Below are positions 5,184 to 10,193 of a stretch of DNA of 14,589 nt, piece by piece (positions within the stretch are counted from its first letter, which is position 1; the number at the start of each line of letters is the position of its first letter). The stretch covers positions 1 through 14,589 of the forward strand of contig JBBQIR010000060.1 of assembly GCA_038325105.1 (NCBI GenBank), in the 5' to 3' direction. The position numbers and the translations under genes were made by a program. The notes under the pieces were generated by a model. That model saw only the letters and a program-made list of their open reading frames with translations, was not told the origin of the DNA and did no database searches. The DNA is from WSXY01 sp038325105 (GTDB lineage: Bacteria; Actinomycetota; Coriobacteriia; Anaerosomatales; Anaerosomataceae).

Positions 5184-6521
5184 TTAGTACCGGCCGCTCA
5201 GGTAGTTGATGTCGTAGCCGAACGTCGGGTATGACCACGTCATCGTCTGTAGGTCACCGATCGTGATGCCGAACCGGATCGCGAGCGCGAAGACGTTGAT
5301 GATCTCGTCCGCGTCGACACCAAGGATGTGCGCGCCGCGAATCGCGCCGGAATCACGGTCCAGTACGAGTCGCGCTCCTCCTGCTGTGTTGCCCACCCGC
5401 GTCTGCGTGTACCACGCGCTCATGTCGAATGACGTCACCTCAAGCCGTTCGTCACCTTCCGCGTCCCCGGCATCCAGCCCGACCCGCGCGAGTGGCGGGT
5501 CACAGAATACGACGCTCGGCGTCGCGCTATCGTCGTACACGGCCGGCGTACCGAGGATGCCGGCTGCGACTACCTGACCCTGCGCGGCCGCCACGGGGGT
5601 GAGCGGCGTCCCGATCGCTGCCGCGTCTCCAGCGGACCACACGAGCGGGTTACTCACGCTCCTGAGACTCGCGCCGACCGTGACCCCGCGCCGCGAATAC
5701 TCGACACCCCCGGCCGTCAGATTGAGGTCATCCAGGTCAGGAGCGCGACCTGCTCCGTGAAACACCGCGTCGACCTCAACGGTCCTGCCCGGAGTGACAA
5801 CCAAGAGTCGACCGGTGCCGAGGCGCTCGACCCGGTCGACCGACGCATCGGTCATCACGTCGATGCCGAGGGCGCGGTACCGCGCGCTGAGGGAGTCGGC
5901 AAGCGTGGGATCGAATCCCTCGAGTACCTGCCCGGACCGGTGGATGATCGTGACCTTCGCGCCAGCGAGCTGCGCGAGGCGGGCGAACTCGAACGAGATG
6001 TACCCGCCCCCGATGAACGCGATCTCGTCGGGCATGCGCTCGAGGGACAGAAAGTCCGTGCTGGAGAGCACGCTGTCCTTGCCTTCGATGCCGAGGTCGA
6101 TCGGTCGTGCGCCGCTCGCGAGCACGATTGCGGCCGCTGTCACCGCAACGCCGTCGACCTCCATCGTGTCCGGCGACGTGAACCGCGCCGTGCCCGCCAG
6201 CGTCGTGATGCCCATTTCGCGCATCCACGAGAGTGTCTTTGTCGTGGTATCTCCGATGTATGCCTGCGTGCGCTTCATGATCGCGGGCCATTCGACACCG
6301 CAGGTGCCCGTGACGCCTTCACCTGTGAGCGCATCCGTGCGCGTGACGGCTTCCGCCGCTGCCAGCAGCATCTTCTTGGGGATGCACCCCCGAAGCGCGC
6401 ACGTGCCGCCGAACGGCAAGCGGTCCACGACGGCAACACGCTTTCCGGCTTTCGCACAATCAGTGGCGACCGTCTGCCCTGCCGCACCGCTACCGACGAT
6501 CAGAACATCGTAGTGCTGCAT
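5184..6521 (-). CDS. FAD-dependent pyridine nucleotide-disulfide oxidoreductase (glutathione-reductase-like)
   Basis: 445 residues from the ATG at 6519-6521, with AAAGGTG 6 bases upstream; the open frame extends a further 70 codons but the family N-terminus MQHYDVLIVGSGAAG fixes the start. FAD-binding GSGAAG is at 10-15; the redox-active pair Cys41/Cys46 is in GGTCALRGCIPKK; the NAD(P)H Rossmann motif IAFIGGGYIS is near 168-176; the second FAD motif VWSAGDA is at 294-300. The C-terminal dimerisation domain ends WSYPTFGYDINYLSGRY, where classical members have HPT, so the catalytic base His is Tyr431. The enzyme should move electrons from NAD(P)H through FAD to a disulfide or selenenylsulfide partner; the partner is not known. 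Its position between msrA and msrB suggests a role in methionine sulfoxide repair. Cytoplasmic. Confidence 0.88.
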   Translation of the reverse strand: MQHYDVLIVGSGAAGQTVATDCAKAGKRVAVVDRLPFGGTCALRGCIPKKMLLAAAEAVTRTDALTGEGVTGTCGVEWPAIMKRTQAYIGDTTTKTLSWMREMGITTLAGTARFTSPDTMEVDGVAVTAAAIVLASGARPIDLGIEGKDSVLSSTDFLSLERMPDEIAFIGGGYISFEFARLAQLAGAKVTIIHRSGQVLEGFDPTLADSLSARYRALGIDVMTDASVDRVERLGTGRLLVVTPGRTVEVDAVFHGAGRAPDLDDLNLTAGGVEYSRRGVTVGASLRSVSNPLVWSAGDAAAIGTPLTPVAAAQGQVVAAGILGTPAVYDDSATPSVVFCDPPLARVGLDAGDAEGDERLEVTSFDMSAWYTQTRVGNTAGGARLVLDRDSGAIRGAHILGVDADEIINVFALAIRFGITIGDLQTMTWSYPTFGYDINYLSGRY

Positions 6522-6570
6522 GAGGCACACCTTTCGACAGGGCCGGGGCCCGTGGACTGTAGGTAAAGAG

Positions 6571-6596
6571 CCTGCGGGGTATCTACCCCTGGCAGG
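6571..6596. promoter_or_regulatory. Inverted repeat in the divergent flavoprotein-msrB promoter region
   Basis: CCTGC-GGGGTA-TC-TACCCC-TG-GCAGG: two nested inverted repeats (GGGGTA 6576-6581 with TACCCC 6584-6589, and CCTGC 6571-6575 with GCAGG 6592-6596) centred in the 124-base gap between the divergent genes. The symmetry and position suggest a shared operator. No convincing -35/-10 pair was found on either strand. Confidence 0.45.
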
Positions 6597-6645
6597 ATGT
6601 CGGCCGACGACCTGCGAGTCCGACCGCGACGCCACGGAGGTACCG

Positions 6646-7050
6646 ATGACGCACAAGGACAGCCGCACGAACGAGGAGTGGGCCCGTGTTCTCACACCCG
6701 AGGAGTACCGGGTGTTGCGCGAAGCCGGCACCGAACCGCCCTTCTCGGGGGAATACGTCGACCTCGACGAGGACGGTATCTACCGGTGCCGTGCCTGCAA
6801 GAACCCGCTCTTCGATTCCGCCAGGAAATACCACTCCGGGAGCGGATGGCCGAGCTTCTGGCAGCCGATCACGCCCGACGCTGTCGAAGAGATCCCGGAT
6901 GACAGCCATGGGATGCGGCGTACCGAGATCCGCTGCGGCAACTGCGGTTCTCATCTCGGACATCTGTTCGAGGACGGCCCGAAACCGACCGGTGCGCGGT
7001 ACTGCATGAACTCGCTGTCGCTCGAATTCGACGAGGGTGCCGAAGAATAG
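6646..7050 (+). CDS. msrB: Peptide-methionine (R)-S-oxide reductase MsrB
   Basis: 134 residues. The ATG at 6646 follows GGAGGT at 4 bases; the frame is open upstream to 6520 but only this start has a ribosome binding site and the family N-terminus. It reduces methionine-R-sulfoxide in proteins and complements the S-specific MsrA encoded at 4738. Zinc ligands are Cys48/Cys51 (YRCRACKNPLF) and Cys97/Cys100 (RCGNCGSHLGH). The catalytic Cys120 lies in ARYCMNSLSLEF. The motif usually written SGCGWPSF, whose Cys is the resolving residue in many MsrBs, here reads SGSGWPSF (Ser66), so this is a form without the classical resolving cysteine. Cytoplasmic. Divergent from the flavoprotein gene, with a shared palindromic control region. 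Confidence 0.93.
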   Translation: MTHKDSRTNEEWARVLTPEEYRVLREAGTEPPFSGEYVDLDEDGIYRCRACKNPLFDSARKYHSGSGWPSFWQPITPDAVEEIPDDSHGMRRTEIRCGNCGSHLGHLFEDGPKPTGARYCMNSLSLEFDEGAEE

Positions 7051-7123
7051 GGCTGCTCAGCACGGTCTTGCACGGCTAAACTGTGGATAGGTGTTCCGCG
7101 TGGGAACGACACGGAGGGCTTGC

Positions 7124-7408
7124 ATGCTCCAGCCAAGCGAGGTCGTCGATCTCGTCATAGCCATGGTATTGCTGCCGCTTATCATCTCGAGCAGCCGGTC
7201 TGTGCGCCTGCCCATTCGCCGTTTGATTCTTGCGGCGTTCGGATCGATTCTCTTTGGCTACGTCGTCACGATCCTTGAGGGTTTCTTCTGGGAGCGCGTG
7301 CTGAACACCCTCGAACATGCCGCATACGCCGCGGCTGGCATCTTCACCCTCATGGCGGTTCTCAGCTACCTTCGTCGCGTCGTTGTGCCGCGAGGTGATG
7401 TTCAGTGA
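7124..7408 (+). CDS. Small three-span membrane protein coupled to the histidine kinase
   Basis: 94 residues from the ATG at 7124, with GGAGGG 5 bases upstream; an in-frame GTG at 7091 has no comparable site. Hydrophobic spans lie at about 8-24, 34-52 and 62-84, and the C-terminus is basic (SYLRRVVVPRGDVQ). I recognise no family. The last part (ILEGFFW, NTLEHAAYAAAGIFTLM) resembles the membrane sensor of the next gene (NILEHAGITAAL, YAEILFVPLVAYALF), sharing a LEHA motif and layout. The stop codon overlaps the GTG start of the kinase (GTGA, 7405-7408), so the two are translationally coupled and probably form a complex. Likely an accessory sensor subunit; this is inference. No convincing promoter was found in 7051-7123, but GTTCC/GGAAC (7093-7107) forms a short hairpin before the start. 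Confidence 0.8.
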   Translation: MLQPSEVVDLVIAMVLLPLIISSSRSVRLPIRRLILAAFGSILFGYVVTILEGFFWERVLNTLEHAAYAAAGIFTLMAVLSYLRRVVVPRGDVQ

Positions 7409-8901
7409 GCGAGTGGCTGATCGTTGTCTTCGACATCGTATCGTGCATCGCCTTCTCAGCCGCGTTCGTCGCTGTGCTCGCGGTTCCGCATCGCGAGTTC
7501 CGCTCACAAGTCCGGGTCGTTCGCATCTTCCTTGCGCTCGCTATCGCGGTCTATGTGTTCGTCGGTGTTTCTAACATCCTCGAGCACGCGGGAATCACCG
7601 CCGCCCTGGACGCCTACGAGGACTATGCTGAGATACTCTTCGTTCCGCTCGTAGCGTACGCACTGTTCGCCGCGAGCACGGCCCAGCGGGAGAACGACCT
7701 GCGCCGTGCTTCAGAACTCGTACGCGCCGAGCACACCTTGCTCACCGGCATCATCGAGACAAGCCCCGGCGGCATCATGCTTGTCGCCTCGTCGGGAGAA
7801 ATCGCTTTTGCCAACGACCGTGCGAAGGACCTGCTCGGTGTGAATTCCGATCCGGAGTCGGGAGCGTTGCGGCTCCCGTCCGACCTGGTATGCACGTCGA
7901 CGGTGTCCAGCAACTCCCGACCGCTCGACTTGCAACGGTTGGCGGCCGGAGAGGTCTTCGACTCGGCAGTCTGTATCGTCGAAGCCAACGGACGCCGCGT
8001 GGCGCTGTCGGTCTCTGCCAGCCCACTCACCTCGCCCGACGGACCCGTGAAGGGGAGCGTCGTCGCATTCGTGGATGTTACCGAGCGCGAGCAGGCGCGT
8101 CAGGACCTGCTGGACGCTCAGGCCCGCTACAGCCTCGACCTTGAGCGCACGGTCGACGAACGAACCGTCGACTTGTTCGCACTCAACCGGGAGCTCGAGC
8201 GCGCCAACCGCTCGAAGCAGGACTTCCTGGCGCGCGCCAATCACGAACTCAGGACACCGCTCACCGCCATCGTTGGATTCACGGGGACGCTCCTGAGCGG
8301 AGACACCGGACCCATCAATCAGGAGCAGCGCACCCAGATCGGTATGGTGAAGGAGTCGGGCGAGCAGCTTCTTTCGCTCGTGAACCAACTACTTGACATG
8401 GGACGCGTGGAATCCGGGCATGCGGTCATAGAGTCGATCGAGACCGATCTTGGAGTGCTCCTCACCGACGTTGTCGAGCTTATGCGCCCCATTGCGGCGA
8501 ATCACGGCGTGGCGCTCACCGTCGATACGCCTCGCGGACTCATGGTGCGAACCGATCCCGACTTGCTCGGCCAGATCGTCCGCAACCTGGTATCCAATGC
8601 AGTGAAATTCACAGATGCCGGCGGGACGGTGTCGCTGCGCGGGAGCGCAGATGCGCACTCGGCGACCATCTCGGTCACCGACACGGGCATCGGTATTTCG
8701 GCAGACGAGCAGGATCGTGTGTTCGAGCCGTTCGTTCAGGTGGAGTCGGCTCAGAGCGGACGACCGAAAGGAACTGGGCTCGGTCTGGCCATCTGTCGAG
8801 ATCTGGCCGCGGCGCTCGGGGGCAGCGTGCGTCTCGAAAGCACGCCTGCGGAGGGTTCTACTTTCACCGTGCAGCTTCCGATCGGCGCGCAAGGCGCCTA
8901 G
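7405..8901 (+). CDS. PAS-containing membrane sensor histidine kinase (orphan)
   Basis: 498 residues; GTG start at 7405 inside the preceding stop (GTGA). Three membrane spans at about 5-27, 38-57 and 73-92 form the N-terminal sensor, followed by a PAS-like domain (about 105-228, TGIIETSPGGIMLV to FVDVTERE) and a coiled coil (229-270). The dimerisation/phosphoacceptor helix carries the H-box NHELRTPLTAIVGF (His280). The ATPase domain has the N-box IVRNLVSNAVKFT (391-403), G1 DTGIGIS (426-432), F-box FEPF and G2 GTGLGLA (456-462), so all catalytic motifs are intact. It autophosphorylates His280 and passes the phosphate to a response regulator; none is encoded nearby, so the partner and signal are unknown. 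The NILEHAGITAALDAYEDYAEIL segment is conserved in some archaeal and bacterial kinases. It is convergent with the LysR gene, with the stop codons overlapping. Confidence 0.93.
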   Translation: MSEWLIVVFDIVSCIAFSAAFVAVLAVPHREFRSQVRVVRIFLALAIAVYVFVGVSNILEHAGITAALDAYEDYAEILFVPLVAYALFAASTAQRENDLRRASELVRAEHTLLTGIIETSPGGIMLVASSGEIAFANDRAKDLLGVNSDPESGALRLPSDLVCTSTVSSNSRPLDLQRLAAGEVFDSAVCIVEANGRRVALSVSASPLTSPDGPVKGSVVAFVDVTEREQARQDLLDAQARYSLDLERTVDERTVDLFALNRELERANRSKQDFLARANHELRTPLTAIVGFTGTLLSGDTGPINQEQRTQIGMVKESGEQLLSLVNQLLDMGRVESGHAVIESIETDLGVLLTDVVELMRPIAANHGVALTVDTPRGLMVRTDPDLLGQIVRNLVSNAVKFTDAGGTVSLRGSADAHSATISVTDTGIGISADEQDRVFEPFVQVESAQSGRPKGTGLGLAICRDLAAALGGSVRLESTPAEGSTFTVQLPIGAQGA

Positions 8902-9839
8902 GTCAGCTCCGCGATCGGAACGGTTGTCGCGTGCGCCGCTCCCGCCTGAGCCGCCACCTCTCGTAGTACGCGAAGCGCGGCTTCCACCGCAGGGCGGCCG
9001 CCGCTTCCGCGTCGGATGACCGCGAGGATGTGCCGGTTGATCTTCACGTCGGTCGGGCTCAAGCATACGACGCCGGGGTACTCGGCGAAGAACGCCAGCG
9101 GGGGAACGAGGGCGACGCCGAGCCCCGCCTGCACCGAGGCCAGAATCACCTGATAGTCGTTGCTGTGCAGGTCGACGTGGGGTTCGAAGCCCGCGTCGTT
9201 GGCGACGCGCACCATGACGTCGAGGAACGGCGAGCCATCACGGCCGACGACCCACTCGTCATCGCGGAAGTCCGCCACCCGGACCGGCCCACCCACGCGC
9301 CGGTCCGTTGCCGGCACCGCGATGTAGAGCGGCTCGGTCAGCAGCAGGTGCCGCTCGACTCCGGGGTCCGCGCGCTCCGGCAACCGGTCGAAGCCGTACG
9401 TCACGACGACATCGAGGTCGCCGGTCTTAAGCATCGGCAGGCTCTCCTCGGGCTCGAGGTCTACGAGAGAGAGCGCGAGCCGCGGGTGCTCTTCACGGAG
9501 GCGCGCAAGGGCGGGCACGAGGAGCGCGCGGGCCGCGGTCGGGAACGCGCAGGTGCGAAGCTTGCCTGCGACGCCTCCGGACACTGCTTCCAGATCGGCC
9601 TCGGCCTCCTCGAGGACGGCGAGTACCCGCTCGGTATACGAGACGAGACGCTCGCCCGCATGCGTGAGACGCACGCCGCGTCCGACTCGTTCGAGCAGGA
9701 CCACACCGGCCTCGCGCTCCAGAACGGCAAGCTGCTGGGAGACGGCAGAGGGCGTTAGGAAGAGCGCTCCGGCGGCAGCAGCGATACTGCCGCGCGAGGC
9801 GACTTCCCGGAGGAGACTCATGCGATGGACGTTGAGCAT
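8898..9839 (-). CDS. LysR family transcriptional regulator
   Basis: 313 residues if started at MLNVHRMSLLREV (ATG at 9837-9839), the usual start in this subgroup; an ATG three codons earlier (9848) is also possible and neither has a strong Shine-Dalgarno. The N-terminal winged helix-turn-helix (about 2-60: RGSIAAAAGALFLTPSAVSQ, then QQLAVLEREAGVVLLER) binds DNA. A linker helix (about 60-85) and a LysR-type substrate-binding domain (about 88-300) follow. The effector is unknown. LysR regulators often control the divergent neighbour, which here is the 37-residue membrane peptide gene at 9943; the 103-base gap holds ATGCA-type repeats. The stop codon overlaps that of the convergent kinase gene (CTAG, 8898-8901). 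Confidence 0.92.
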   Translation of the reverse strand: MLNVHRMSLLREVASRGSIAAAAGALFLTPSAVSQQLAVLEREAGVVLLERVGRGVRLTHAGERLVSYTERVLAVLEEAEADLEAVSGGVAGKLRTCAFPTAARALLVPALARLREEHPRLALSLVDLEPEESLPMLKTGDLDVVVTYGFDRLPERADPGVERHLLLTEPLYIAVPATDRRVGGPVRVADFRDDEWVVGRDGSPFLDVMVRVANDAGFEPHVDLHSNDYQVILASVQAGLGVALVPPLAFFAEYPGVVCLSPTDVKINRHILAVIRRGSGGRPAVEAALRVLREVAAQAGAAHATTVPIAELT

Positions 9840-9853
9840 TAAGTACATCTTAC

Positions 9854-9904
9854 GTTATGCAATAGAAATCGTGAATGGAGATTATGCATTCTAGGGCCGA
9901 TACT
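9854..9904 (+). promoter_or_regulatory. Candidate control region of the small membrane peptide gene
   Basis: AT-rich patch (unusual here) between the divergent LysR and small peptide genes. It holds two copies of TTATGCA (about 9855 and 9883), the second within the palindrome ATGCAT, then GATACT (9899-9904), the same -10 hexamer as the cell-wall gene promoters, about 38 bases before the ATG at 9943. No good -35 is seen, as expected of an activator-dependent promoter. The repeats are candidate LysR sites. Confidence 0.4.
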
Positions 9905-9942
9905 GTTGAAGTAACGAAGTCGCAGCTTATGAAGGAGCAGCC

Positions 9943-10056
9943 ATGTTCGCTCGACTCACGCAGGACAGTTTTTCCGAAGGCCTCATCTATCCCGGTCGCG
10001 CGCTTGCCGCGTTTGGCCTGATTCTCATGCTCGCCGCACTTCTGTCCTCCCTCTAG
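9943..10056 (+). CDS. 37-residue single-span membrane peptide
   Basis: A short frame of 38 codons including the TAG stop. The ATG at 9943 has a textbook AAGGAG 5 bases upstream. The product is a polar N-terminus (MFARLTQDSFSEGLIYPGRA) followed by one hydrophobic helix at about 20-36 (LAAFGLILMLAALLSSL), predicted to insert in the membrane. I recognise no family. It lies divergent from the LysR gene and is followed by three strong hairpins, the last a terminator, so it is a complete small transcription unit of about 270 bases. Possibilities include a small regulatory membrane protein or a hydrophobic toxin-like peptide; nothing in the sequence decides. The ribosome binding site, the gene-sized gap it fills and its own terminator make it credible. 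Confidence 0.65.
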   Translation: MFARLTQDSFSEGLIYPGRALAAFGLILMLAALLSSL

Positions 10057-10075
10057 GCGACCCCCTCGTCTGGAG

Positions 10076-10140
10076 TCCGGGTGTTCGCACCCGGAGCGCA
10101 TATGGTCACGGGCGCCGTCCCCCACGTTTCCGCCCGTGAC
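10076..10140 (+). repeat. Two perfect hairpins downstream of the small peptide gene
   Basis: TCCGGGTG (10076-10083), TTCG loop, CACCCGGA (10088-10095): 8 bp. Then GTCACGGGCG (10105-10114), a 16-base loop, CGCCCGTGAC (10131-10140): 10 bp. Neither is followed by a T-tract. With the terminator hairpin at 10147 they form a compact structured 3' region, perhaps a stable RNA element. Confidence 0.6.
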
Positions 10141-10146
10141 ACACAA

Positions 10147-10176
10147 AGATCGCCTGGCCACCATGCCGGGCGATCT
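10147..10176. terminator. Bidirectional terminator
   Basis: AGATCGCC-TGGC (10147-10158) pairs with GCCG-GGCGATCT (10165-10176): 12 bp with one T-G wobble and a 6-base loop. It is followed by TTCAGTTT on the plus strand and TTTGTGTG on the minus strand. It sits between the convergent small peptide gene and the 780-residue fusion gene and can serve both. Confidence 0.75.
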
Positions 10177-10193
10177 TCAGTTTCCGGTTGAGA

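Noticed and set aside
5757..6566. Long plus-strand frames opposite the flavoprotein gene
   Set aside because: Shadows of the well-supported minus-strand oxidoreductase; no recognisable protein features.
6576..6589. CsoR-type copper operator
   Set aside because: The GGGGTA/TACCCC arms are in the reverse order to the usual TACCCC...GGGGTA site, and no metal-handling gene is present; reported only as a palindrome.
7068..7091. Promoter TTGCAC with GATAGG before the 94-residue membrane protein gene
   Set aside because: The spacer is only 12 bases, too short for a sigma-70-type promoter.
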